This document shows, one piece after another, positions 18,498 to 27,763 of a stretch of DNA of 64,000 nt. This DNA is from JADFQT01 sp965216025 (GTDB lineage: Bacteria > Chloroflexota > Dehalococcoidia > Lucifugimonadales > UBA3495). The stretch spans positions 372,001 to 436,000 of the forward strand of contig CBDCEX010000018.1 of assembly GCA_965216025.1 (NCBI GenBank), written 5' to 3'. Numbering within the stretch: the stretch's first letter is position 1; each line of letters opens with the position of its first letter. A program made the position numbers and the translations under genes. The notes under the pieces are model-generated. The model worked only from the letters and a program-made list of their open reading frames with translations, was not told where the DNA came from and searched no databases.

Positions 18498-19952
18498 CTA
18501 CCTAGCCGGCAGCGATCGGGGAAGTTGGGTGTGTCCCATCAAGTAAAGGTCAATCGAGCGGGCGGCTTCCCGGCCCTCGGCGATGGCCCAAACCACCAGC
18601 GACTGGCCGCGAGCCATGTCCCCGCCGGCGAAGATGCCCGGGATATTGGTCATGCGTTCTTTATCTATTTTCACGTTGCCCCGAGCATCCAGCTCCACGC
18701 CCAATTGGGTCAGCATTCCTTCGTGCTGGGGATGCAGGAAACCCATAGCCAGCAGCACCAGGTCGGTTTCCACTTCGAATTCGCTGCCGGGCACCTCCTC
18801 CATGTTGTATCGGCCGTTTTCTCCGGGAGTCCATTCCACTCGCACCGCGTGAAGCTTCTCCACCCGGCCGTTGCTGCCAGAGAAGGACTTGGTGAGGATG
18901 TCGTAATCGCGGATTCCGCCTTCCTCGTGGGCGCCTGATAGCCGGAGAATGTTGGGCCATTGGGGCCAAGGGTTGTTCCAGCCCCGCTCTTTCGGGGGCT
19001 CCGGCAGTAACTCAAACTGGGAAACCAGCTCGGCCCCTTGCCGGTGGGCGGTGCCCAGACAGTCCGCGCCGGTGTCTCCGCCACCCAGAATAATGACCCT
19101 CTTGCCCTCGGCGGTAATACGCTGCTCCGGAGCGATAGATTCTCCCGCCTGTATTCGGTTTTGCTGGGGCAAGTAATCCATCGCCAGGTGAATCCCGGAC
19201 AGCTCCCGGCCCGGCACCGGCAAATCCCGAGCGTGGGTGGAACCGCCGGTGAGACAGACAGCGTCGAACTGGGATGATAGTTCGTCGACCGGATAATCGA
19301 CTCCGACGTTAATTCCGGTCCTGAAGCTGACGCCCTCCTGACTCATCAGGTCCACCCGCCGCCGCACCACGTCCTTGCTCAGCTTGAAGTCGGGAATTCC
19401 CAGCATCAGCAGGCCGCCAATATATTCGTCCCGCTCGAACACTGTGACCGAGTGACCGGCCCGATTAAGCTGCTGGGCCGCCGCCAAACCCGCCGGCCCG
19501 GAACCCACCACCGCTACCTTCTTGCCGGTGCGCTGACTGGGCGGCTCGGCCTTGATCCAGCCCTGTTCGAACCCCCGCTCGGAGATCTCTTTCTCGATAT
19601 ATTCAATCGTAACCGGGTCGGAGTTGATGCTGAGGACGCAGGAGGCTTCGCAGGGAGCCGGGCAAATCCGACCGGTAAATTCGGGGAAGTTGTTTGTGCT
19701 CAGCAGTATCTTCAGCGCCTGCTGCCAGTCGCCCAGGTAGACCTGATGGTTGAAATCGGGGATCAGGTTTCCCAGGGGGCAGCCCATGTGGCAGAAGGGC
19801 ACTCCACAGTCCATGCAGCGAGCGCCCTGATCCTTGGCCTGATTTTCGGTCCAGCGGCGGTAAAATTCCCGATAGTCGGCCTTCCTTTCCTGGACCGGCC
19901 GGCGTTCCGGGATTACCCGGGCAAACTCCTTGAACCCGGTGGGCTTAGCCAT
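18498..19952 (-). CDS. gltD: Glutamate synthase small subunit
   Basis: GltD passes electrons from NADPH through FAD and two 4Fe-4S clusters to GltB. The N-terminal cluster region shows CMDCGVPFCHMGCP and GRICPAPCEASC. The FAD site is VAVVGSGPAGLAAAQQLNRA and the NADPH site VIILGGGDTGADCLG. The final GIFAGGDMARGQSLVVWAI segment is typical. The length of 484 residues is normal. Its start overlaps the gltB stop by 8 bp (ATGGCTAA), so translation is coupled. Confidence 0.96.
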   Translation of the reverse strand: MAKPTGFKEFARVIPERRPVQERKADYREFYRRWTENQAKDQGARCMDCGVPFCHMGCPLGNLIPDFNHQVYLGDWQQALKILLSTNNFPEFTGRICPAPCEASCVLSINSDPVTIEYIEKEISERGFEQGWIKAEPPSQRTGKKVAVVGSGPAGLAAAQQLNRAGHSVTVFERDEYIGGLLMLGIPDFKLSKDVVRRRVDLMSQEGVSFRTGINVGVDYPVDELSSQFDAVCLTGGSTHARDLPVPGRELSGIHLAMDYLPQQNRIQAGESIAPEQRITAEGKRVIILGGGDTGADCLGTAHRQGAELVSQFELLPEPPKERGWNNPWPQWPNILRLSGAHEEGGIRDYDILTKSFSGSNGRVEKLHAVRVEWTPGENGRYNMEEVPGSEFEVETDLVLLAMGFLHPQHEGMLTQLGVELDARGNVKIDKERMTNIPGIFAGGDMARGQSLVVWAIAEGREAARSIDLYLMGHTQLPRSLPAR

Positions 19953-22900
19953 GCCGGACTTCTTCCAGCTGGTGTTCCTCCCGCCGCTTCCGCTCTTCCA
20001 ATACCCGCCGGTAATCCCGGGGCATGATTTTTTTGAACCTGGGCAGCGCCTGCTGCCAGTTGTCCAGAAATCGTTCCGCCGGACCGCTGCCGGTGTGGCG
20101 CAAATGATCTTCGATCATGCCGCGCAGGGTGGTGATATCTTCCGGGTCGGTCACCAACTCCAGGTCGGCCAAACCGGGGTTAAAGCGTATTTGGAAGTCG
20201 TCGTCCGGGTCGTACACGAAGGCGATGCCGCCGCTCATGCCAGCAGCGAAGTTGCGTCCGGTGGGGCCCAGCACCACAACCACACCGCCCGTCATATATT
20301 CGCAGCCGTGGTCGCCCACACTCTCCACCACCGCGCGAGCTCCGCTGTTCCGCACGCAGAAGCGCTCACCGGCCCGTCCGTGGATAAACACTTCCCCGCC
20401 GGTAGCGCCATACAGCGCCACATTGCCGATGATGATGTTCTCTTCCGGCACAAATCCGGCGTCGAGAGGCGGGCAAACCACCAGCCTGCCGCCAGCCATG
20501 CCCTTGCCCATGTAGTCGTTGGTATCGCCTTCCAGACGGATATGAATTCCCTTGGCCAAAAATGCGGCGAAGCTCTGCCCGGCCGAGCCGGTGAAGTTGA
20601 TGTTAATAGTGCCCGGCGGTAGGCCCTCTTCGCCCCACCTCTTGGCGATCTTGCCGCTGAGCATGGCGCCAACGGTGCGGTTGGAGTTGCGGATGGGCAA
20701 ATTGATGTTCATCGGCTCCCGCCGCTCCAACGCCTCTTGGGCCAGCGCAATCAACTGGTGATCCAGGGCCTGCTCCAAGCCGTGGTCCTGCTGCTGCTGG
20801 CAGTAAACCCCCACCTCGTCGGACCGGGGAGCCAGCGAGAGCAACCGGGATAGGTCAATTCCCTTGGTCTTCCAGTTATCGACGGCCCCAGCGCTTTCCA
20901 GCAGGTCAACCCGGCCGATCATTTCGTTTACTGTGCGAAAGCCCAACTCGGCCATTATCAACCGCAGGTCTTCCGCGACGAAGTTGAAATAGTTGACCAG
21001 ATGCTCCGGCTCACCGGCGAAATTCTTCCGCAACTCCGGGTCCTGGGTGGCAATTCCCACCGAGCAGGTGTTCAGGTGACACTTGCGCAGCATTATGCAG
21101 CCACTGACTATCAGGGCCGAGGTGGCCATTCCGAACTCTTCAGCGCCCAGCAGGGCTGCGATTGCCACGTCCCGGCCGGTCTTCAACTGGCCATCGGTCT
21201 GGACCACGATGCGGCTGCGCAGGTCGTTGGCCACCAATACCTGGTGGGTTTCCGCCACCCCCAATTCCCAGGGAAGACCGGCGTGCTTGATCGATGATTC
21301 GGGGGATGCCCCTGTGCCTCCGTCGTGCCCGCTGATCAGCACCACGTCACCGTGACCCTTGGAAACGCCGGCGGCGATGGTGCCGACCCCAACTTCCGAG
21401 ACCAGCTTGACGTGGATCCGCGCCTCCGGATTAATATTCTTCAGGTCGTGAATCAGCTGGGCCAAGTCCTCAATGGAGTAGATGTCGTGGTGGGGCGGCG
21501 GCGATATCAGCTCGACCCCCGGCATGGTACTGCGGACCCAGCCGATGTATTCGTCCACCTTGTGCCCAGGTAGCTGCCCCCCCTCGCCGGGCTTGGAGCC
21601 TTGGGCCATCTTTATTTGTAAGTCGGTGGCGTTGACCAGGTAATTGGGAGTAACCCCGAAACGCCCGGAGGCCACCTGCTTGACCGCGCTACTGCGGGAA
21701 TCGCCGTTGGCGTCTGGGATATAGCGATGGTAATCCTCGCCTCCCTCGCCGGTGTTGCTGCGCGCGCCAAGGCGGTTCATGGCTATGGACATGGTCTCGT
21801 GGGCCTCCCGGCTGATGGAACCCAGGGAAACAGCGCCGGTGGCAAATCGTTTGGTTATCTCCGAGGCCGGCTCCACCTCCTCCAGCGGAACCGGGCCAGG
21901 GCTGTCCTTGAACCGAAGCAAACCGCGCAGAGTCGCCATGCGTTCGCCCAAATCATTGGCCTGGCGGGCGAACTCCTGATAGGCCGTCCAGTCATTGCTC
22001 TTGGCAGCGTATTGCAGGGAGGCGATAGCTTCCGGATTCCATTGGTGCACCTCGCCGTCGCGCCGCCACTGGTAAAAGCTGCCCGTCTCCAGGTCCTGTT
22101 GGCCGGATATGCCGGCTTCGGCGAAAGCCGAGCGATGCCGTTGCAGCGCTTCCTCTTCCAACACCTCCAGGCCAATACCCTCGATGCGAGATGAGGTCCA
22201 GGTGAAGTACTGGTCGACCAGTTCCTGATTTAATCCGATGGCCTCGAATATCTGCGCTCCCCGGTAGCTCTGCACCGTGGAGATGCCCATCTTGGACATA
22301 ATCTTGATCAGGCCCTTCTCGTTGGCCCGGATAAAATTCTCCGCAGCGCCGTCGGAACTGGCGCCGTTAAACTCGCCCCGCTCCGCCATGTCCCGCACAG
22401 TTTGGAGGGCCAAGTAGGGATTGATCGCTCCGGCGCCGTAGCCCACCAGTAGGGAGAAGTGTTGCACTTCTCTGGGCTCGCCGGATTCCACCACCAGACC
22501 CACGCGAGTGCGAGTTCCCTGCCGGATTAGGTGATGATGCACTGCTGAAGTAGCCAGCAGAATGGGTATGGGCGCATGTTCAGCATCCACGCCTCGGTCG
22601 GAGAGAATGATGATGGCATACCCGTCTTCAATAGCCTGGGAGGCCTCGGCACAGAGCCGGTCCAGCGCCGCCTTCAGCGCTGATTCCCCGGCTTGGGCGT
22701 CGAACAGGATTGACATCGTGGTGGCCTGGAGTCCGGGCCGGTCCAGCAGCCGGATCTGCTCCAGCTCCCGGTCATTGATCAAAGGGGAGTGGAGGGACAA
22801 CTGCCGGCAGTGAAGCGGGGTTTCCTCAAACAGGTTTTGCTCGCTACCGATAAAGGTGGCCTTGGAGGTGACCAACTCCTCGCGGATGGCGTCCAGCGGC

Positions 22901-24540
22901 GGGTTGGTTACCTGGGCAAACAGCTGCTTGAAGTAGTTGAACAGCAGCTGGTTTTCCTGAGACAGTACGGCCAAGGCAGCGTCGTTCCCCATGGAGCCGA
23001 TGGCTTCGCTGCCGTTGACCGCCATCGGCGTGGTAAGGATGCGCAACTCTTCCATCGTGTAGCCGAAGGCCCTTTGCTGCTGGGGCAAGTCTGCTTCATC
23101 TATGGTCTTGACCACCGTTGGCAGGGGCAGAGACTCCAGCGCAACTTTCTGCTCCTTCAGCCAGGCGGCGTAGGGCTGGCGGCGGGCCAATCCCTGCTTC
23201 AGCTCCTCGTCGCCGATGATCCGGCCCTCTTCCATGCTAACCAGGAACATTCGCCCCGGCTGCAGCCGTCCCTTCTCCTTGACCTGAGCCGGGGGTATGT
23301 CCAGCACCCCGGTCTCCGAGGCCATAATCAGTTTATCGTCTTTGGTTACCGTGTAACGGAAGGGCCGCAAGCCGTTGCGGTCCAGCACGGCGCAGATGGT
23401 CTTGCCATCGGCGGCTACCATCATCGCCGGACCGTCCCACGGCTCCATCAGGCAGGAATGATACTCGTAGAAGTCCTTTTTCTCCTGAGACATGGTTTCA
23501 TGCTGGTCCCATGCCTCGGGGATCATCATCAGCATGGCGTGACCCAAGTCGCGCCCGGTCATCAGCAGCAGCTCCAAGGCGTTGTCGAAGCAGGCCGTAT
23601 CGCTGGCACCGGCGGTCATTACCGGAGCAATCTTGTTCATGTCATCGCCAAACAAAGGCGATGAAAATTGAGCCTCCCGCGCAGTCATCCAGTTGAGATT
23701 GCCCCGCAACGTGTTGATCTCGCCGTTGTGGGCCAGGTAGCGGTAGGGGTGGGCCAGTTTCCAGTGACCCAGGGTGTTGGTGCTGAATCTGGAGTGCACC
23801 AAGGCGAAAGCGCTGATCATGGACTCGTCGTTCAAGTCCGGGTAAAACCCGGATATCTGATGGGTCATCAACAGGCCCTTGTAAACTATAGTGTTGCAAG
23901 AAAGACTACAAATGTAGAAGTAGTCGGCCTCATGTTCGCTGATACCGCAACCGTCCAGGGAATGTTCAATTACCTTCCGAACGGTGTAGAGCTTGCGCTC
24001 CAGCTGCTCCGCGTCTTGTACCCCGTCTTGTACCCCGTCTTGTACTAGGGAGGCCCGCCCGACAAATACCTGGCGGATTACGGGCTGCACCGCTCTGGAA
24101 TCACGACCGAGGGCCGCGGGCTCCACCGGAACATCCCGCCAGCCCAGCAGTTCCAGGCCCTCTTCTCCAATCACCCGCTCAATCAAGGCTGCCGTTATCA
24201 GCTGGGCCTCGGGCTGGGGTGGCAGGAAAACCATCCCTACACCGTATTCCCCGGGCCCGGGCAGGGTTATTCCCAGACTGGTGCACTCCCTCCGGAGGAA
24301 AGCGTGGGGCATTTGAATCAGAATGCCGGCACCGTCACCCGTTTCTGGGTCACAGCCACAGGCCCCGCGATGGCCCAAGTTCAGCAGCACTTGCAAGGAT
24401 TCCGTGATGATAGAGTGGGATTGCCCCCCCTTGATGTTGGCCACCATGCCTACACCGCAGCTGTCATGCTCCTGCTCCGGAGAATACAGCCCGCGGCGCG
24501 CCAATTCTTTCAACGGATCCCGTAACGGATCTCTAACCAT
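19945..24540 (-). CDS. gltB: Glutamate synthase large subunit
   Basis: GltB makes two glutamates from glutamine and 2-oxoglutarate, the main ammonia-assimilation step with glutamine synthetase. The N-terminal glutaminase domain has its nucleophilic cysteine in HDSCGVGMVAN. The FMN-binding synthase domain carries a 3Fe-4S site (GCIMLRKCHLNTCSVG). The C-terminal GxGxG beta helix is complete (GATGGEVFIHGRAG). I placed the start at ATG 24540 (MVRDPLRDPLKELA), giving 1531 residues. GTG 24636 would add a non-conserved 32-residue leader. A TATAAT box lies on this strand at 24702-24707, without a matching -35. The glutaminase domain contains an in-frame 12-bp triplication encoding VQDG repeats. Confidence 0.95.
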   Translation of the reverse strand: MVRDPLRDPLKELARRGLYSPEQEHDSCGVGMVANIKGGQSHSIITESLQVLLNLGHRGACGCDPETGDGAGILIQMPHAFLRRECTSLGITLPGPGEYGVGMVFLPPQPEAQLITAALIERVIGEEGLELLGWRDVPVEPAALGRDSRAVQPVIRQVFVGRASLVQDGVQDGVQDAEQLERKLYTVRKVIEHSLDGCGISEHEADYFYICSLSCNTIVYKGLLMTHQISGFYPDLNDESMISAFALVHSRFSTNTLGHWKLAHPYRYLAHNGEINTLRGNLNWMTAREAQFSSPLFGDDMNKIAPVMTAGASDTACFDNALELLLMTGRDLGHAMLMMIPEAWDQHETMSQEKKDFYEYHSCLMEPWDGPAMMVAADGKTICAVLDRNGLRPFRYTVTKDDKLIMASETGVLDIPPAQVKEKGRLQPGRMFLVSMEEGRIIGDEELKQGLARRQPYAAWLKEQKVALESLPLPTVVKTIDEADLPQQQRAFGYTMEELRILTTPMAVNGSEAIGSMGNDAALAVLSQENQLLFNYFKQLFAQVTNPPLDAIREELVTSKATFIGSEQNLFEETPLHCRQLSLHSPLINDRELEQIRLLDRPGLQATTMSILFDAQAGESALKAALDRLCAEASQAIEDGYAIIILSDRGVDAEHAPIPILLATSAVHHHLIRQGTRTRVGLVVESGEPREVQHFSLLVGYGAGAINPYLALQTVRDMAERGEFNGASSDGAAENFIRANEKGLIKIMSKMGISTVQSYRGAQIFEAIGLNQELVDQYFTWTSSRIEGIGLEVLEEEALQRHRSAFAEAGISGQQDLETGSFYQWRRDGEVHQWNPEAIASLQYAAKSNDWTAYQEFARQANDLGERMATLRGLLRFKDSPGPVPLEEVEPASEITKRFATGAVSLGSISREAHETMSIAMNRLGARSNTGEGGEDYHRYIPDANGDSRSSAVKQVASGRFGVTPNYLVNATDLQIKMAQGSKPGEGGQLPGHKVDEYIGWVRSTMPGVELISPPPHHDIYSIEDLAQLIHDLKNINPEARIHVKLVSEVGVGTIAAGVSKGHGDVVLISGHDGGTGASPESSIKHAGLPWELGVAETHQVLVANDLRSRIVVQTDGQLKTGRDVAIAALLGAEEFGMATSALIVSGCIMLRKCHLNTCSVGIATQDPELRKNFAGEPEHLVNYFNFVAEDLRLIMAELGFRTVNEMIGRVDLLESAGAVDNWKTKGIDLSRLLSLAPRSDEVGVYCQQQQDHGLEQALDHQLIALAQEALERREPMNINLPIRNSNRTVGAMLSGKIAKRWGEEGLPPGTININFTGSAGQSFAAFLAKGIHIRLEGDTNDYMGKGMAGGRLVVCPPLDAGFVPEENIIIGNVALYGATGGEVFIHGRAGERFCVRNSGARAVVESVGDHGCEYMTGGVVVVLGPTGRNFAAGMSGGIAFVYDPDDDFQIRFNPGLADLELVTDPEDITTLRGMIEDHLRHTGSGPAERFLDNWQQALPRFKKIMPRDYRRVLEERKRREEHQLEEVRHG
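24012..24045. repeat. 12-bp tandem repeat (2.8 copies) inside gltB
   Basis: The unit CGTCTTGTACCC is repeated exactly. On the coding strand it gives repeated V-Q-D-G. The unit length is a multiple of three, so the frame is kept. Confidence 0.9.
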
Positions 24541-24789
24541 AGGTATGACCCCTATTCCATTGGTAAAGGGAAAGCTATTCCCTTGCCTGGCTAAGTGACA
24601 ACTGGTCCCGGTGACTACGGAAGACGGCGCCGACACGGACGCCGTTCGAGGAGGCCTAAATGATTGTTAAATATATCACAAACTTATCCAGCTAGGGAAG
24701 CATTATACACAGAAACCCGCAAACTGAGTACCCCGTTGGCCTTGACAGATTGGCCCCAGCTATGGCTTAGGGCGCAAGGCAAGCGACTA

Positions 24790-24864
24790 CGTTCGTCCTG
24801 AGGTTCTCGAAGGGCGGAGACGTAAGTCACCCGTTCATGGTTCGACCGGCTCACCACGAACGGG
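24790..24864. repeat. Dispersed repeat, family B (copy 2)
   Basis: Contains CGTTCGTCCTGAGGTTCTCG and, after a short spacer, GGCTCACCACGAACGGG. It is inverted with respect to the copy at 8926. Confidence 0.75.
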
Positions 24865-24914
24865 TTGCGCTCACAAATGTAAAAGCTGCCTATTCCTACT
24901 TGAGATGCCCTTCC

Positions 24915-24943
24915 TTGAGCCCCTCCCAAGGGCAGGATATAAT
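24915..24943 (+). promoter_or_regulatory. Sigma-70 promoter of thiL
   Basis: The -35 TTGAGC (24915-24920) and a perfect -10 TATAAT (24938-24943) are separated by 17 bp. Transcription should start about 7 bases further, at about 24950, only 2-3 bases before the ATG at 24953. The message is then essentially leaderless. No ribosome binding site is present. Confidence 0.75.
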
Positions 24944-24952
24944 CTTTGAGTC

Positions 24953-25960
24953 ATGCAGATAAAAGAGCTGGGAGAATTGGCGGTCATCGAGCTACTCAAG
25001 GAGACGGTTACCGCCCAGAGAGGCGGTCCGGACCACGGCGCAGAGTTCGGTTACCGCCTGCTGGTCGACAACGGTGACGACGCCGCCGCCTGGCGCACGG
25101 GCGAAGCGACCGAGCTTTTCACGACCGACACCATGGTTGAGGGCGTCCATTTCAATCGAAAAACCACTCCCTGGACCGACCTGGGCTGGAAATCCCTGGC
25201 CTCCAACATCAGCGACATCGCCGCCATGGGGGGGCTGCCCATGTACGCCCTGGTTACCCTGGGGTTGCCGCCGGAAACCGATGTCGACCACCTTAAAGAG
25301 CTTTACGCCGGAATGATGCAGATTAGCAATACCTACGGAGTAGCCATCGTGGGCGGCGACATGGTGCGCTCTCCGGTGGTGTTCATTACCGTCAGCCTCA
25401 CCGGAGTCCATCCCGGTAATCCCATGCTGCGCACTACTGCCCGCGCCGGAGATGGGATCGGCGTGACCGGATACGTGGGCTCCTCTGGAGCCGGGCTACG
25501 CCTACTGCTGGAAAATACCCCAACCCCATCCGAGGCTGCCGAGTACTTGAGCGAGTGCCATCGGCGTCCTCATCCGGCGGCGGAGCAAGGCCGTCTGCTG
25601 TCGAAGAGTGGGGTGGAGACCGCGATGGACATTAGCGACGGTCTGGCCGATGACCTTTCCAAGCTCTGCCGGGCCAGCGGCCTTTCCGCTCGCATCTATG
25701 CCGACCGAGTGCCGGTGCACCCACTGGTGAAACAGACCTATCCGGACGATTGGCTGGACCTGGCCCTCAACGGAGGCGAGGATTACCATCTCCTGTTCAC
25801 CGCCCAGTCCCAGCTGATGTCGCAGGTTATGCGCCACCTACCGGATGGATCTGCCCTAATTGGAGAAATTACCGAAGGTAGAGCCGGCGAGGTGGTCATC
25901 GTCGCATCCGATGGTCAAGAAACCACCGCCGCTCCCGGTGGCTGGGATCACTACCGCTAA
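24953..25960 (+). CDS. thiL: Thiamine-monophosphate kinase
   Basis: ThiL phosphorylates thiamine monophosphate to the active cofactor thiamine diphosphate using ATP. The conserved acidic motifs are clear: VDNGDDAAAW, TTDTMVEGVHF, NISDIAAMGG, GGDMVRSPV and METAMDISDGLADDL-type nucleotide sites, and NGGEDYHLLFT. The 335 residues are normal. Its ATG lies 9 bp after the -10 box, so the mRNA is probably leaderless. tsaE begins 4 bp after its stop, so the two form an operon. Confidence 0.95.
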   Translation: MQIKELGELAVIELLKETVTAQRGGPDHGAEFGYRLLVDNGDDAAAWRTGEATELFTTDTMVEGVHFNRKTTPWTDLGWKSLASNISDIAAMGGLPMYALVTLGLPPETDVDHLKELYAGMMQISNTYGVAIVGGDMVRSPVVFITVSLTGVHPGNPMLRTTARAGDGIGVTGYVGSSGAGLRLLLENTPTPSEAAEYLSECHRRPHPAAEQGRLLSKSGVETAMDISDGLADDLSKLCRASGLSARIYADRVPVHPLVKQTYPDDWLDLALNGGEDYHLLFTAQSQLMSQVMRHLPDGSALIGEITEGRAGEVVIVASDGQETTAAPGGWDHYR

Positions 25961-25964
25961 CTCC

Positions 25965-26480
25965 ATGACTTGCAGCCTGAAAATCCGCACCAAAAGTGCG
26001 GAGCAAACCCAGGCCGTGGGAAGGTCCATCGGCGAACAGGCCCAAGCCGGCGACATATACCTGTTGACCGGTTCCCTGGGGGCCGGAAAAACCTGCCTGA
26101 CCCAGGGAATCGCCTGGGGACTGGGGGTTCCGGGCTACGCCCGCAGTCCCACCTTCGTCCTGATGACGCGGTACCAGGGGCGTATGATCCTGCACCACGT
26201 GGACCTTTATCGCATCGGCGACCCCGAGGAAGCCTGGGACCTGGGCCTGGAGGAGCAGCTGGCCGGCGATGGAGTTTGTGTAGTAGAGTGGGCCGACCGG
26301 GCGGCCGAGATATTTCCCGAGGACTGCCTTTGGATCGAGTTGAGCTACGGCGGTTCCGGCGGTTCCATCGACTGCCGCGATATTTCCTTTGAAACCTATG
26401 GAGAAAGCGCCGCTCATCGTTTCCAACCCCTGTTGGCCAAGCTGCAAGAGTCGGATTGGGCCCGGGAGGCCAATACCTAA
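25965..26480 (+). CDS. tsaE: tRNA threonylcarbamoyladenosine biosynthesis ATPase TsaE, end altered by IS630
   Basis: TsaE is the small ATPase that resets the TsaBD complex making t6A on tRNAs that read ANN codons. The P-loop GSLGAGKTCLTQGIA lies at about residues 36-50, followed by SPTFVLMTRY, HHVDLYRI and VCVVEWADRA, as in the family. ATG 25965 is 4 bp after the thiL stop and gives 171 residues. The last codons (ACC TAA) belong to the inverted repeat of the IS630 element, so the native C-terminus may have been a little longer. tsaB and rimI, which often follow, are absent here. The catalytic core is complete, so it is probably functional. Confidence 0.92.
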   Translation: MTCSLKIRTKSAEQTQAVGRSIGEQAQAGDIYLLTGSLGAGKTCLTQGIAWGLGVPGYARSPTFVLMTRYQGRMILHHVDLYRIGDPEEAWDLGLEEQLAGDGVCVVEWADRAAEIFPEDCLWIELSYGGSGGSIDCRDISFETYGESAAHRFQPLLAKLQESDWAREANT

Positions 26481-26551
26481 ACCAAAGCTAAGGTGAAACC
26501 TACATAAAGCGAACCCGAAGAGGAGTTGCGATATTCTGTAAAAGAAGTCGA

Positions 26552-26893
26552 GTGGCGGTGGTGGAAGGGATGAAGGAAATAGTGCAACTCATGGAAGAGT
26601 GGCAACTCAATGTAGGTGACTTACGGGAAAGGATGTATCGAGCGCCAACACCTCGAGAGCGAGAGCGATGGCACGGGCTATGGTTGTTGGGCCAAGGGTG
26701 GTCGGCTATCCAGGTGGCTGAGGCTTTGGACAGAGAGCCTCATACCATTGGAAACTGGCTGGCCAACTTTCGCCAGGCGGGGCCCAAGGTTTGGTCTTTG
26801 AACAGACTGGGGGTTCCCCCCCGTCTTGAACTGGGGTCAACAGAACCAACTGAAGTCTGCGGTGCAAAATCCGCCTGGAGAGGCGGGAGTTGA
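26552..26893 (+). CDS. IS630 transposase, N-terminal frame (helix-turn-helix)
   Basis: This frame encodes the DNA-binding part: RERWHGLWLLGQGWSAIQVA is the usual IS630/Tc1 helix-turn-helix, followed by EPHTIGNWLANFRQ. Homology ends near residue 88, at a run of seven C (26816-26822), where it passes into the other frame. The rest of this frame has no similarity. Start GTG 26552, or ATG 26570. Either ribosomal or transcriptional slippage at C7 makes the full transposase, or the copy is dead. Confidence 0.8.
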   Translation: MAVVEGMKEIVQLMEEWQLNVGDLRERMYRAPTPRERERWHGLWLLGQGWSAIQVAEALDREPHTIGNWLANFRQAGPKVWSLNRLGVPPRLELGSTEPTEVCGAKSAWRGGS

Positions 26894-27710
26894 ATTGTCC
26901 AACTGGAATTGGAAAGTAGTGAGGCAATTTCTCAAGCAGAGCTTTGACCTGGGGCTGAGTCGAAGCAGTTGCTTGAACTACCTCCATCGGTTGGGCTTCG
27001 TGCTGAAGCGACCCAAGAAACGCCTCCTGAAAGCCAAGGATGAAGCGCGGAAAGCCTTCGTCCTCCAGTACAGCCAAATCCGAGAGGAGGCCCAAGAGAG
27101 TGGGGCCAAAATCTTCTTCGTAGACGAAGCCCACTTTCGGGCCGATGCCGATCTGAGGGGGAAATGGGTGCTCAAGGGAAAGCCGGCGCTGGTGGACTCT
27201 ACCAGTCCTCGGTGGGGAGAGAAGGCCTGCTACTACTCGGGAGTTTGCTTGGAGGCTGGGGAGGTGGAAGCCATGGAAATAGCCGGCAACAGCAATGCCG
27301 AGACCTCCACCGCCTTTTTACGGCAGCTAAGAGAAAAACATCTTGGACCTCTGGTAGTGATTTGGGACAATGGGCCAGCCCACCGAGGAGAAGCGATTCG
27401 CAGCTATTTGACCACCCCTGACTTGCAGCTGAGGCTCGTGGCCTTACCGGCCTACAGCCCAGACTTCAATGCCGACGAAGCCGTCTGGGACTGGGCTAGG
27501 GAAGAGGTCACGGCCAACGAATGCCTGGGAACAAAAGCCCAAGTCCAAGAGAAGATGAATGCATTCTTCGGCGGACTAGCTCACCGTAAGGATGAAGTGA
27601 AACATCGCTGCCGAACCCTGTTACAAGCTCGAGCCGATGCATTGATTTTTACACCTTCCCTACCTTTGCCATCGCTGCAAAATGTAGTTCCCACCTTGGC
27701 TTTGGTTTAG
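26826..27710 (+). CDS. IS630 transposase, catalytic DDE frame
   Basis: The frame is open from before the C7 run and contains the RNase H-like DDE domain. FFVDEAHFRAD carries the first aspartate, VVIWDNGPAHRG the second, and YSPDFNADEAVWDWAREEV the acidic third residue. Upstream of these is the second helix-turn-helix (FLKQSFDLGLSRSSCLNYLH). The ATG at 26826 is probably not used. A -1 or +2 type shift at 26816-26822 would fuse this frame to the upstream one and give about 385 residues, a normal IS630 size. Confidence 0.85.
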   Translation: MNWGQQNQLKSAVQNPPGEAGVELSNWNWKVVRQFLKQSFDLGLSRSSCLNYLHRLGFVLKRPKKRLLKAKDEARKAFVLQYSQIREEAQESGAKIFFVDEAHFRADADLRGKWVLKGKPALVDSTSPRWGEKACYYSGVCLEAGEVEAMEIAGNSNAETSTAFLRQLREKHLGPLVVIWDNGPAHRGEAIRSYLTTPDLQLRLVALPAYSPDFNADEAVWDWAREEVTANECLGTKAQVQEKMNAFFGGLAHRKDEVKHRCRTLLQARADALIFTPSLPLPSLQNVVPTLALV

Positions 27711-27763
27711 GTAAACCCATAGTGAAAGCAATCATGTAGGTTTCACTTTGGCTTTAGTTTAGG

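Larger units (their letters stand above)
24541..24952. other. Divergent intergenic region gltB / thiL
   Basis: 412 bp holding the gltB leader (minus), a family B repeat at 24790-24864 and the thiL promoter at 24915-24943. No additional gene is seen. Confidence 0.6.

Noticed and set aside
22789..23664. A 291-codon frame opposite gltB.
   Set aside because: It is Gln/Gly/His-rich shadow sequence; the gltB frame is complete.
24012..24045. CRISPR array, suggested by the short repeats here and at 34694.
   Set aside because: The units are directly adjacent with no spacers, and no cas genes are present.
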